A stretch of 64,000 nucleotides of DNA, taken from Rhizobium sp. FKL33 (GTDB lineage Bacteria > Pseudomonadota > Alphaproteobacteria > Rhizobiales > Rhizobiaceae). A model generated the notes under the pieces. The model searched no databases. It had not been told where the DNA came from and saw only the letters and a program-made list of their open reading frames with translations. Position numbers and translations under genes: made by a program. Below are positions 41,865-50,695 of this stretch, one piece after another (the first letter of the stretch is position 1; each line of letters begins with the position of its first letter). The stretch lies in assembly GCF_005222915.1 (NCBI RefSeq), contig NZ_STFX01000006.1:1-64000 (forward strand). The letters are read 5' to 3'.

Positions 41865-42623
41865 CTAGAGGCGGGCTAGCGAAAGCCCGCCGTCGACGGG
41901 GATCACCGCGCCGTTGGCGAAGGCAAAACGCCCTTCCGCAAGCGGCGCGACCACGCTGCCGATATCGGCAGGTTGCCCCCAGCGCTGCGCCGGAACGAGC
42001 CCGCCCTCGATCCGCGCCGTGTATTTGTCTTTCACGCCGGCGGTCATTTCGGTTTCGATGATGCCGGGCCGAAGTTCGAAAACGCCAATGCCGTGCGGCG
42101 CGAGCCGAAGCGCGAAGAGTTCCGCCATCATGCCGGCGCCGGCCTTGGAGATGCAGTATTCCGCCCGCTCGATCGAGGCCATGCCGGCGCTCACGGATGT
42201 GACGAAGATGATCGAACGGTAGGTCTCGGATGGAGCCGCCAGCATGCGCGCGGCAACGGCCTGCGCAAGAAAGAAGGCGCCGCGCAGATTGACGCCGAGC
42301 ACGAAGTCGAAGCTGTCGGGCGCCAGCGCCAGCATGTCGCCCCGCACCTTCGCCGGCACGCCGGCGTTGGACACCAGGGTGGTGACAGGTCCCAGGCGCG
42401 TTTCGACGATGTCGAGAACCGATCCGACATTGCCGATATCCTGCAGGTCGTGACGGACATAGATCGCCGCATCCCCCAGTTCCTTGAGCGCCGCCGCCAC
42501 TTGCGGAGTATCCTCCTCGGAGCGAGACGCCAATGCGACCCCGAACCCGGCGGCGACCAGTTCGCGGGCGATGCCAAGGCCGATGCCCTGCTGCCCTCCG
42601 GTGATGAGTGCGACCTTGCTCAC
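41865..42623 (-). CDS. Short-chain dehydrogenase/reductase
   Basis: A 252-residue classical SDR. TGGQQGIGLGIA near residue 8 binds the cofactor, and ASRSEED after the second strand would fit NADP or NAD with little constraint. The active site is SVSAG with YCISKAG (Tyr-x3-Lys near 157), and PVDGG lies near the C-terminus. It resembles 3-ketoacyl reductase annotations but sits among sugar or polyol dehydrogenases, so the substrate is likely a keto or hydroxy intermediate. It overlaps the upstream GMC gene stop by ATGA. Confidence 0.88.
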   Translation of the reverse strand: MSKVALITGGQQGIGLGIARELVAAGFGVALASRSEEDTPQVAAALKELGDAAIYVRHDLQDIGNVGSVLDIVETRLGPVTTLVSNAGVPAKVRGDMLALAPDSFDFVLGVNLRGAFFLAQAVAARMLAAPSETYRSIIFVTSVSAGMASIERAEYCISKAGAGMMAELFALRLAPHGIGVFELRPGIIETEMTAGVKDKYTARIEGGLVPAQRWGQPADIGSVVAPLAEGRFAFANGAVIPVDGGLSLARL

Positions 42624-44119
42624 TGGCTGAACTCCGTTTCGATGATATGGCCGCCTGATCGCAAGGCGAGCGCTGCGATCGTCAGGGCCGGATTGACTGC
42701 GGCCGAGGTCGGCAGGATCGATGCGTCGACGATGAAGAGATTGCGGTGATCGTGACTGCGCCCAAAACTGTCGACGACGCTCGTCATCGGGTCACATCCC
42801 ATGCGGGCGGTCCCGCATTGATGCGATGGTGTGCGGCGATCGAAAGCGCGGGAAAGCACGACCGGATAGCCCGCCTTGCGCAGGAGACCCTTGAGTTTGT
42901 CGACGAGGGCCAGATGGCCTTCCCAGTTCGACCGCTTCCAGTCGAGCACGATCCGCCCATTCCGAACTTGCACGCGGCTTTCCGGATTGGGCAGATCTTC
43001 CGACATCGCATAGAGATCGATAGAACGCGCTGCGATCCAGTTGGCGATCTGGCGCGGCAATGGCGAACTTGCGGCGAGGATGGGACCAGTGATCTTGCCG
43101 AGCAGCTGGATATTGCCGAGCGGCTCGCCATTGGGTCCACCCGTCAGGTAGAAGTCGTTGACCATCAGGGTCTTCTGGTAAACGGACGGATTGCGCCGAA
43201 ACGGATGAAGCGCCAGGACGGCCGAGCAGTTATGGTTCATGAAGTTGCGACCGACCTGATCGGATCGGTTCGCCAGACCCTGGGGATGCCGCTCATCGAC
43301 CGATGACAGCAAGATAGCGGCGCTTCTGACGGCGCCGGCGGCAAGAACCACGATGGGCGCCTTCAGAACTCTGCGTTCGCCGCGGTCCAGGATTTCGACG
43401 CCGATGATCCGGCCGCCCTCACCTGCCAACAGGCGGGTCGCCTCACTCCCCGTCGAAAGCACCACGTTTGCATGGCGAAGCGCGAGCGCGAGGCTCACCG
43501 TCTCCGCATCCTTCTTGCCGCCGCAAGTATTCGGATAGGCGTCCCAGGTCGTCGCCCCATGCTTGAGCCAATGGTCGATATCGACTCCGAGCGGCAGGGA
43601 CGCCGGATGAAGCCCGACCGCGCTCAGGCGACGGCGGAGATCGGCGATGACAGGCTCGTCGGGCACGGGCCCGTGATCGTACGCGCCGGAATGGGCCGGT
43701 TCCGTCGGGTCTTCGCCGAGCGCGCCCCGGACCTCGAACAACCGCTCGGCCTGCTGATACCAGGGCTCCAGGTTTTCATAGGCGATCGGCCAACCCGGCG
43801 TCGTTCCGCCCATGTGCCTGAGCGGGGAGAAATCCTCGCGCCGGTAACGCAACAGAACTGCGCCATAGAATTTCGAATTTCCGCCGACATTGTAGTAGTT
43901 GCCGGGATTGAAGAGCTGGCCGTCGCCATCCAGCCATTCTTCCTTCGGCCTGAAATGCGCCTTGGCGAAGATGGCCTCGGCGTCCCGGTCCGCCGCAGAA
44001 GGGCGCAGTCTCTCGCCCTTCTCGACGATCAGGATCTTTCGCCCGGTCGGGGCAAGCTGCGCCGCGAGTGTCGCGCCACCCATGCCCGATCCAATGATGA
44101 TGACGTCGGCATCTGTCAT
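42620..44119 (-). CDS. GMC oxidoreductase, second of the operon
   Basis: A 499-residue FAD oxidoreductase. DVIIIGSGMGGATLAAQLA is the FAD fold, NYYNVGGNSKFYGAVLLRYR near residue 73 the GMC insertion, NTCGGKKDAETVSLA near 197, and HQCGTARMG near 437 the catalytic His region with VNPALTIAALALR after it. It belongs to the glucose-dehydrogenase or cholesterol-oxidase-like side of the family rather than the choline-dehydrogenase side of the other GMC enzyme here. No signal peptide and no C-x5-C-x3-C motif. Overlaps both neighbours by ATGA. Confidence 0.88.
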   Translation of the reverse strand: MTDADVIIIGSGMGGATLAAQLAPTGRKILIVEKGERLRPSAADRDAEAIFAKAHFRPKEEWLDGDGQLFNPGNYYNVGGNSKFYGAVLLRYRREDFSPLRHMGGTTPGWPIAYENLEPWYQQAERLFEVRGALGEDPTEPAHSGAYDHGPVPDEPVIADLRRRLSAVGLHPASLPLGVDIDHWLKHGATTWDAYPNTCGGKKDAETVSLALALRHANVVLSTGSEATRLLAGEGGRIIGVEILDRGERRVLKAPIVVLAAGAVRSAAILLSSVDERHPQGLANRSDQVGRNFMNHNCSAVLALHPFRRNPSVYQKTLMVNDFYLTGGPNGEPLGNIQLLGKITGPILAASSPLPRQIANWIAARSIDLYAMSEDLPNPESRVQVRNGRIVLDWKRSNWEGHLALVDKLKGLLRKAGYPVVLSRAFDRRTPSHQCGTARMGCDPMTSVVDSFGRSHDHRNLFIVDASILPTSAAVNPALTIAALALRSGGHIIETEFSQ

Positions 44120-45228
44120 GGACGAATCCGCTCTTCCGTCTTGGGATCGAAGGCGACGGCCTTTTCCATATTGATCGCGAAGTCGAACTCGCCGCCACCG
44201 GCGATGTCAACATCCGCCCGCATGCGGGCGATCACGTCCTTGCCGCCAAGCCCCATGGTGACGAATGTGTCGGAGCCTGCGGGCTCGGTGACGATCACCC
44301 GGTTTTTCAGGCTGACGATGTTCTGTGACTTGCGATCGGCGCCCTCCGGATCGGTAATCGCCTCAGGGCGGATGCCGAGCAGGATGTCGCGCCCTTCATA
44401 CGAGGCGAGCCCCGGCTGACTGAAGGCGAGCAAGCTCTTCGAACCGTCGCCCAGCATGACTTCGGCATGCGGCCTGCCATCGCGGACGACGATCCTGGCC
44501 GGCACGACATTCATCGCCGGGCTTCCCATGAAAGTCGCGACGAAGACGTTGGAGGGCGTGTCATAGATTTCCTTCGGCGTGCCGAGTTGCTGGATATAGC
44601 CCTTGTTCATGACCGCGATCCGCGTCGACAGCGTCATGGCCTCGATCTGGTCGTGCGTGACATAGACGATCGTGCGCTTGAGCTTGGCGTGCAGCTTTTT
44701 GATTTCGGTGCGCATGTCGACGCGCAACTTGGCGTCGAGGTTAGAGAGCGGCTCGTCGAAAAGAAAGACGTCGGGATCGCGCACAAGCGCCCTGCCCATG
44801 GCGACGCGCTGCCGCTGGCCGCCGGAAAGCTGGCCGGGCTTGCGATCGGTGAGGTGATCGATCTGCAGCAGCTTGGCGACTTCGGCGAGGGCCCTGTCAC
44901 GGTCCGCCTTCGGCACGCCATGCATCTCGAGACCGAAGGTTATATTCTGGCCGACGGTCATGTTCGGATAGAGCGCATAGGACTGGAAGACCATCGCGAT
45001 GTTGCGCTTGGACGGGTGCACTCCGTTGATGACCCGGTTCTTGATCGCGATCTCTCCGGAAGAAATGCCCTCGAGGCCCGCGATCATCCCCAAAAGGGTC
45101 GACTTGCCGCAACCTGATGGACCGACGAGCACGAGGAACTCCCCCTCCTCCACCGAGATGTCGACGCGATGCAGGACTTCCAGCTGTCCGTAGGACTTGG
45201 TGACGTGTTTGATGTCGAGAAAGCCCAT
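44116..45228 (-). CDS. Sugar ABC transporter ATPase, MalK/UgpC type
   Basis: A 370-residue ATPase with a fully canonical active site: Walker A GPSGCGKST near residue 38, signature LSGGQRQRVAMGRAL near 134, Walker B FLFDEPLSNLDAKL near 154 and the switch VTHDQIEAMTL. The C-terminal OB-type region follows. Unlike the polyol system at 30-32 kb, this transporter has a single ATPase that works as a homodimer. It is encoded 4 bases after the permease gene. Confidence 0.93.
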   Translation of the reverse strand: MGFLDIKHVTKSYGQLEVLHRVDISVEEGEFLVLVGPSGCGKSTLLGMIAGLEGISSGEIAIKNRVINGVHPSKRNIAMVFQSYALYPNMTVGQNITFGLEMHGVPKADRDRALAEVAKLLQIDHLTDRKPGQLSGGQRQRVAMGRALVRDPDVFLFDEPLSNLDAKLRVDMRTEIKKLHAKLKRTIVYVTHDQIEAMTLSTRIAVMNKGYIQQLGTPKEIYDTPSNVFVATFMGSPAMNVVPARIVVRDGRPHAEVMLGDGSKSLLAFSQPGLASYEGRDILLGIRPEAITDPEGADRKSQNIVSLKNRVIVTEPAGSDTFVTMGLGGKDVIARMRADVDIAGGGEFDFAINMEKAVAFDPKTEERIRP

Positions 45229-45232
45229 GATC

Positions 45233-46111
45233 TTATCCTTTGACTGAACCGGCCATCAGTCCGCGCACGAAATAGCGCCCGGCGACGACATAAACGAGAA
45301 GGGTGGGAAGGGCGGCGATGATCGCGCCTGCGAAGTGGACATTGTATTCCTTCACGCCGGTGGACGACTGCACCAGATTGTTGAGCGCCGCCGTCATAGG
45401 CTGGCTCGCGCCGCCGAAGGAAACGCCGAACAGGAAGTCGTTCCAGATATTGGTGAACTGCCAGATGACGGAGACGACGGTGATCGGACCGGAAACCGGC
45501 AGCAGGATGCGCCAGAAGATCCGGAAGAAACCCGCGCCGTCGATCTGCGCCGCCTTGACCAGTTCGGTGGGGAAGGTCGCATAGTAATTTCGGTAGTAGA
45601 GCGTGGTGAAGCCGATGCCGTAGACCACATGCACCAGCACGAGGCCTGGAACGGAACCTGCGAGCCCGAGCTTGCCGAGCACCAGCGCCATGGGGATGAG
45701 CACGATCTGGAACGGGATGAAGCAGGAGAACAGCATCAGTCCGAAGACGATGGTGTCGCCGCGGAAGCGCCATTTGGTCAGGACATAACCGTTGAGTGCG
45801 CCGACGATGGTCGAGATGGCGACGGCCGGAACGACCATCAGGATTGAGTTCAGAAAATAGGGCTTCAGTCCCGTCGGCGACACGCCGATCTGGGCCGTCG
45901 ACCAGGCCGAGCGCCAGGCGTCGAGCGTCCAGATTTCCGGCAGCGCCATCATATTGCCTCCAGTGATTTCGGAGAGCGGCTTCAGCGAGTTGATGCCCAT
46001 CACATAGAGCGGCAGAAGATAGAAGAGCGCAAAGAGGAGAAGCACGAGATAGATGAAGACGCGGGTGACTCGACCTGTCCTGACGGCGGTGTCCTGGCTA
46101 ACGGCGGACAT
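45233..46111 (-). CDS. Sugar ABC transporter permease, MalG type
   Basis: A 292-residue permease with six predicted transmembrane segments. LFALFYLLPLYVMGINSLKP at the start is typical of the class, and the coupling loop KAAQIDGAGFFRIFWRILLPVSGP lies near residue 190. It shares one base with the upstream permease stop. Along with the next two upstream genes it forms a CUT1-type sugar importer. Confidence 0.92.
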   Translation of the reverse strand: MSAVSQDTAVRTGRVTRVFIYLVLLLFALFYLLPLYVMGINSLKPLSEITGGNMMALPEIWTLDAWRSAWSTAQIGVSPTGLKPYFLNSILMVVPAVAISTIVGALNGYVLTKWRFRGDTIVFGLMLFSCFIPFQIVLIPMALVLGKLGLAGSVPGLVLVHVVYGIGFTTLYYRNYYATFPTELVKAAQIDGAGFFRIFWRILLPVSGPITVVSVIWQFTNIWNDFLFGVSFGGASQPMTAALNNLVQSSTGVKEYNVHFAGAIIAALPTLLVYVVAGRYFVRGLMAGSVKG

Positions 46112-47004
46112 CAGTTCTTCTCCTTCAGTTCGGCATAGAGATAGGGGACCATAATGGCGGCGATGGTCATGAGCATGATCACGGCGGAGGCGGAGCCGAC
46201 GCCCATCTGATTGCGGGTGAAGGTGTAGGAATACATGAAGGTCGCGGGCATTTCGGTCGCGCGTCCCGGCCCCCCGCCGGTCAGCGCGATGACGAGGTCA
46301 TAGGACTTGATCGCGAGATGACTGAGGATCACGAAGGCCGACAGGAAGGCCGGGCGCAACATCGGGATGACGATCCGGCGATAGAGTTGGAGGCTCGATG
46401 CGCCGTCGATCTGGGCGGCCTTGAGGATTTCGTTGTCGATGCCGCGCAGGCCCGCCAGGAACATGGCCATGACGAAGCCGCTGGTCTGCCACACCGCCGC
46501 GATGACGATGGTGTAGATCGCCATGTCGTTGTCCTTGATCCAGGTGAAGGAGAAGCTCTCCCATCCCCACAGGCGCATGATCCGTTCCAGCCCGATCCCG
46601 GGGTCGAGAAACCACTTCCAGGCGGTTCCGGTGACGATGAAGGACAGCGCCATCGGATAGAGATAGATCGGACGCAGCAGCCCTTCGCCGCGGATCTTCT
46701 GGTCGAGGAAAATCGCCAGCATCAGGCCGATCGCCGTGCAGACGACGATATAGAGGCTTGCAAAGATCGCGATATTGCCGATGGCGATATGCCAGTTTTC
46801 CTGGGCCCAGAGCCGGCTGTAATTGGTGAAGCCGACGAAGTTGTAGATGGGCAGCATCTTCGAGCCGGTGAAGGACAGCACGATGGTGAACAGGATGAAC
46901 CCGTAGACGAACAGCAGAATGACGGCGAAGGATGGCGCCAGAACCAGTTTCGGCAGCAAGTCCTGGATGCGCGTGCGCAAGTCGGCCCGGGTCGAGCTTG
47001 TCAT
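46111..47004 (-). CDS. Sugar ABC transporter permease, MalF type
   Basis: A 297-residue permease with six predicted transmembrane segments and the coupling loop ILKAAQIDGASSLQLYRRIVIPMLRP near residue 200. The ATG at 47004 is preceded by GGGAGA; the frame is open 14 codons further without a better ribosome site. It follows the binding-protein gene after a 101-base gap that contains two strong hairpins. Confidence 0.92.
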   Translation of the reverse strand: MTSSTRADLRTRIQDLLPKLVLAPSFAVILLFVYGFILFTIVLSFTGSKMLPIYNFVGFTNYSRLWAQENWHIAIGNIAIFASLYIVVCTAIGLMLAIFLDQKIRGEGLLRPIYLYPMALSFIVTGTAWKWFLDPGIGLERIMRLWGWESFSFTWIKDNDMAIYTIVIAAVWQTSGFVMAMFLAGLRGIDNEILKAAQIDGASSLQLYRRIVIPMLRPAFLSAFVILSHLAIKSYDLVIALTGGGPGRATEMPATFMYSYTFTRNQMGVGSASAVIMLMTIAAIMVPYLYAELKEKN

Positions 47005-47035
47005 GAGGGTTCTCCCTATGCGTATCGGATGGTTC

Positions 47036-47064
47036 GGCGCCATCATGGTGATGCGGATGGCGCC
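47036..47064 (-). repeat. 9-bp hairpin after the binding-protein gene
   Basis: GGCGCCATC (47036-47044) and GATGGCGCC (47056-47064) enclose an 11-base loop between the binding-protein stop and the permease start. It probably stabilises the upstream mRNA or lowers readthrough into the permeases. Confidence 0.6.
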
Positions 47065-47071
47065 GGGGTGC

Positions 47072-47097
47072 CGCGAGCGATGACGAGGCCGCTCGCG
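47072..47097 (-). repeat. Second hairpin after the binding-protein gene
   Basis: CGCGAGC (47072-47078) pairs with GCTCGCG (47091-47097) around a 12-base loop. It is adjacent to the hairpin at 47036-47064 and just downstream of the binding-protein stop, acting presumably in tandem with it. Confidence 0.55.
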
Positions 47098-47105
47098 AGG
47101 GGAGC

Positions 47106-48359
47106 TTACTTCGCGGCTGCGACCGCTTCGGCGAGCGCCTTGGCAGCCTCTGCGCCATCCTTGAAGCCGCCATTGAAGGCCTTGGTGACGACGTCATAGA
47201 CGGCGTTCTTCACTGCAGCGGGCGCAGCATGACCATGAGCCATGGAGCCAAACAGAGTCCCCGCGGAATTGGCTTCGGCGAGATCCTTCATCCCCTTCTT
47301 TCCGCAATCGTCGAAAGCGGCGTCAGGCACGTCGGTGCGGGCCGGAACCGATCCCTTGACGACGTTGAAGGCCGACTGGAATTTCGGGCTCTCGATCGAA
47401 GACGCCATGGCCATCTGCGCCTTGATCTTGTCTTCTCCCGAAACGTTGAACATCGCGAACTGATCGGAATTGAACGTCACGGCCCCCTGCGTTCCGGGGA
47501 AGCGAATGCAGACGAAGTCTGCGCCCGGCTTCTTGCCGGCCTTGAGGAATTCGCCCTTGGCCCAATCGCCCATCATCTGCATGCCGGCCTTGCCGTCGAT
47601 CACCATGGCCGAGGCAAGATTCCAGTCGCGGCCGGAAAAGTTGTCGTCTACAAAGCTGCGCAGCTTGATCAGGCGGTTGAAGGCGTCCGCCATGTCGGGA
47701 CCGCCCAAGGTCGCCGGGTCGAGATCGATGAAGGCCTTTTTGTAGAAGTCGTTGCCCTTGGAGAGCACGACGCCATCGAAAACGGTCGCGTCCTGCCAGG
47801 GCTGACCGCCATGGGCGAGCGGCGTGATGCCGTTCGCCTTCATCTTGTCGAGAACGGCGACGAGTTCATCCCAGCTCTCCGGCGCCTTACCGCCGGCTGC
47901 ATCGAGCGCGGCCTTGTTGATCCACACCCAGTTGGTCGAATGAACGTTGACAGGCGCCGCGATCCAGTGGCCGTCATATTTGGAAAATTTCTGCAGCGCT
48001 TCCGGCACGACCTTGTCCCAGCCCTCGGCATTTGCGACCGGGTCGAGATTGCCGAGCGCGCCCTGTTCCGCCCAATCGAGGATGTCGAAGCCGAGCATTT
48101 GAACCGCAGTCGGCGGGTTGCCTGCGGTGACGCGGGCGCGCAGCGCCGTCATCGCTGCTTCGCCGCCGCCGCCGGCGACCGGCATATCGACCCAACCGAT
48201 GCCCTTGGCGTTCAGATCCTCCTTCAGAACGTTGAGGGCCGCAGCTTCGCCGCCCGAGGTCCACCAATGGAGCACCTCGACATCGGTGGCGTGGGATATT
48301 CCGGCGGTGCTCGCGAGCATGGCGCCGGTGATCAGCATGGTCTTGAAATGGCTTCGCAT
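47106..48359 (-). CDS. Sugar ABC transporter solute-binding protein
   Basis: A 417-residue extracellular binding protein of the CUT1 glucose/mannose-like branch. The Sec signal peptide ends near GISHA before [45 protein letters not shown] near residue 57, [19 protein letters not shown] near 138 and [10 protein letters not shown] near 262 are typical. It supplies substrate to the permeases and ATPase next in the operon. The ligand, probably a monosaccharide or cyclitol-like compound, cannot be read from sequence. Confidence 0.9.
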   Translation of the reverse strand: MRSHFKTMLITGAMLASTAGISHATDVEVLHWWTSGGEAAALNVLKEDLNAKGIGWVDMPVAGGGGEAAMTALRARVTAGNPPTAVQMLGFDILDWAEQGALGNLDPVANAEGWDKVVPEALQKFSKYDGHWIAAPVNVHSTNWVWINKAALDAAGGKAPESWDELVAVLDKMKANGITPLAHGGQPWQDATVFDGVVLSKGNDFYKKAFIDLDPATLGGPDMADAFNRLIKLRSFVDDNFSGRDWNLASAMVIDGKAGMQMMGDWAKGEFLKAGKKPGADFVCIRFPGTQGAVTFNSDQFAMFNVSGEDKIKAQMAMASSIESPKFQSAFNVVKGSVPARTDVPDAAFDDCGKKGMKDLAEANSAGTLFGSMAHGHAAPAAVKNAVYDVVTKAFNGGFKDGAEAAKALAEAVAAAK

Positions 48360-48402
48360 GTCATCCTCCTGTTTGATGCGTTGCTTTCAGTCGTTCCGGA
48401 AG

Positions 48403-49926
48403 TCAGTCGCGGACCCAGTTCGGCCTTGTTCGGCCGATGCGCATCACGACGGATTTGATCTCCAGGAATTCGTCGAGGCCGTAGCGGCCATTCTCGCGGC
48501 CCTGCCCGCTTTGCTTGAAGCCGCCGAAAGCGACTTCCGGAAAGCCGTCCATCCACGTATTGGTCCAGACGGTGCCGGCCTCCGCGCGGCGCGCAAAAGC
48601 GAGGCAGGTGTGGACGTTCTCGCTCCAGACGCCTGCGGACAGGCCGTAGGAAGCGTCGTTGACGAGAGACACCGCCTCTTCCAGTGTTTTGAAGGTCAGC
48701 ACCGCGAGCACGGGGCCGAAGACCTCCTCGCGGGCGATCGGCATATCCGGTCTGACATTCGTCACCACGGTTGGGGCAAAGAAATCGCCAGGCAGGCCGG
48801 GGTGGTGAACGGCCTCCCCGCCGAGCGCCAGCTTGGCGCCAGCGGCCACCGCATCGCGCACATAGGCGGAGATCTTTTCCTTATGGGGCGGCGAGATGAT
48901 CGCGCCGACCTGGGTTTCGGGATTCAAGGGATCGCCGAAAGCAACCTTGCGCGACAAGGCCACGACCTTCTCAACCAGGACGTCGGCGATGGCTTCATGG
49001 ACGATGATGCGGCTGCCGGAATTGCAGCATTCGCCCGCGTTGAAATAGACGCCGAAGGTGATCGCATCTGCTGCGGCGTCGAGATCGGCGTCTGGGAAGA
49101 CGACCTGCGGGTTCTTGCCGCCGAGTTCGAGCGCCACCTTCTTCAACGTCTTCGACGCAGCGGCGCTAATCGCCTTGCCCACGGCGGTGGAACCGGTGAA
49201 ACTGACCATGTCGACATGAGGATGTTCCGCCATCAGCGCGCCGACCGGTTGACCGAAACCAAGCACAATGTTGACCACGCCGGCAGGCAATCCCGCTTCG
49301 ATCAGCAACTCTCCCAGCATCACGGTAGTCGAGGGCGTCATTTCCGAGGGCTTGATCACGCAGGTACAGCCCGCCGCAAGCGCGAAAGGCAATTTCTGGC
49401 TGAGAATCCAGAAAGGGAAGTTCCAGGGCGTGATGATCGAGACGACGCCGATCGGCTCCTTCAGCACGACGGCAAGCATGTCCTCGCCCAACGAATTGTG
49501 GCTGTCGCCGTGCAGGGTGCGGGCCAGAGCCGCCGCATAGCGCCAGAGATCGGCGGCGCCGGAGACTTCGCCGCGAGCCTGGGAAATCGGCTTGCCGCTT
49601 TCGAGCGTTTCAAGCAGCGCCATACGCTCGACATTGGCTTCGATGAGGTCGGCGATCCTGAGCAGCAGCGCGGAGCGTTCCTTGCCGGTCGCGCGGCTCC
49701 ACTTGCCATCGTCGAAGGCCCGACGCGCCGCGGCAATTGCGGCGCCGGTCTCAGCCGCGCTGCCACGCGCAGACCGGCTGGCGACGATGCCATGCGAGGG
49801 GGAAATCCTGTCGAACGTCGCGCCGTCGGCGCTGTCGCGCCAGATCCCGTCGATCAGGTGGCGGCCCTCGAAGGGCGCTATCGGCAGCGGATGGGCGACG
49901 GCGGCGGTCATGGTCATGTCGTTCAT
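48403..49926 (-). CDS. NAD(P)-dependent aldehyde dehydrogenase
   Basis: A 507-residue aldehyde dehydrogenase. Family motifs: the ITPWNFPFWIL start of the cofactor fold, SFTGSTAVGK near residue 245, the catalytic Glu in LELGGKNPQ near 268, and the nucleophilic Cys in NAGECCNSGSR near 302. EEVFGPVLAV and GGFKQSGQGRENG come near the end. The ATG at 49926 has GGGAG before it and lies one base after the enoyl-CoA hydratase stop. It would oxidise an aldehyde produced by the GMC dehydrogenases or by a cleavage step. Confidence 0.92.
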   Translation of the reverse strand: MNDMTMTAAVAHPLPIAPFEGRHLIDGIWRDSADGATFDRISPSHGIVASRSARGSAAETGAAIAAARRAFDDGKWSRATGKERSALLLRIADLIEANVERMALLETLESGKPISQARGEVSGAADLWRYAAALARTLHGDSHNSLGEDMLAVVLKEPIGVVSIITPWNFPFWILSQKLPFALAAGCTCVIKPSEMTPSTTVMLGELLIEAGLPAGVVNIVLGFGQPVGALMAEHPHVDMVSFTGSTAVGKAISAAASKTLKKVALELGGKNPQVVFPDADLDAAADAITFGVYFNAGECCNSGSRIIVHEAIADVLVEKVVALSRKVAFGDPLNPETQVGAIISPPHKEKISAYVRDAVAAGAKLALGGEAVHHPGLPGDFFAPTVVTNVRPDMPIAREEVFGPVLAVLTFKTLEEAVSLVNDASYGLSAGVWSENVHTCLAFARRAEAGTVWTNTWMDGFPEVAFGGFKQSGQGRENGRYGLDEFLEIKSVVMRIGRTRPNWVRD

Positions 49927-49927
49927 G

Positions 49928-50695
49928 TCATTCTCCCGAAAATGCGGGTTTGCGTTTCGCCCTGAAGGCGGCGACACCTTCGTCGCGGTCGGCGCTCGCG
50001 GCGATAGCCGCGCTGCCGAGCGCCTCGATCATCGCGCCGCGATCTTCTCCCCGGCCCGCATGGATCATGAATTTCGCCAGTTCGACGGCGCGCGGAGACA
50101 GGGAGAGAACCGATTGGGCGATGTTTCTGGCCGCCTGAACTGGGGTCGCCGAGACCTCGGCCACGAAACCGAAGGCATGGGCGCGCTCGGCGGAAATCCG
50201 CCGGCCGAACAGCGCCATCTCCTTGAGGATTGGTTCCGGCAGCAGCCGACCGAGGCGTTGCGTCCCCGACCAGCCGGGCACGATGCCGACATGCGCTTCA
50301 GGAAGCGCGAGGGTCGCATGCGCCGCCATGACCCTGATATCGCAGGCGGCGGCAAGCTCCAGACCACCGCCAAAGGCATGGCCTCCGATTGCGGCGATGA
50401 CAGGCTTCGACAGGCGTGCGAGACGATCAAAGACCCGATGTCCATCGCGCACCCAATGGCGGGCGAATTCCGCAGGGCCCAGATCTCCCCAGGCGTTGAT
50501 GTCAGCCCCGGCGCAAAAGGCGCGCTCGCCCTCAGCCGTGACGATGACGCAGCCGACGTCACGCATACGCTCCAACCGGTCGAGATGGCCGGTCAACTCC
50601 CCCAGCATCCCCACAGTGAACGCATTGAGTTTGGCCGGATTGTCGAGCCGGATCTCGGCGACGCCTTCGGCAATCTCCAGGTGAACGGCGCTCAT
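49928..50695 (-). CDS. Enoyl-CoA hydratase/isomerase family protein
   Basis: A 255-residue crotonase-fold protein. The oxyanion-hole segments AFCAGADINAWG near residue 60 and GGHAFGGGLELAAACDIRV near 98 are clear, as is LPEAHVGIVPGWSGTQRLGRLLP near 128, which keeps a family Glu. It acts on a CoA thioester, fitting the CoA-transferase encoded upstream. The ATG at 50695 overlaps that gene's stop (ATGA). Hydration, isomerisation or carbon-carbon cleavage are all possible in this superfamily. Confidence 0.9.
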   Translation of the reverse strand: MSAVHLEIAEGVAEIRLDNPAKLNAFTVGMLGELTGHLDRLERMRDVGCVIVTAEGERAFCAGADINAWGDLGPAEFARHWVRDGHRVFDRLARLSKPVIAAIGGHAFGGGLELAAACDIRVMAAHATLALPEAHVGIVPGWSGTQRLGRLLPEPILKEMALFGRRISAERAHAFGFVAEVSATPVQAARNIAQSVLSLSPRAVELAKFMIHAGRGEDRGAMIEALGSAAIAASADRDEGVAAFRAKRKPAFSGE

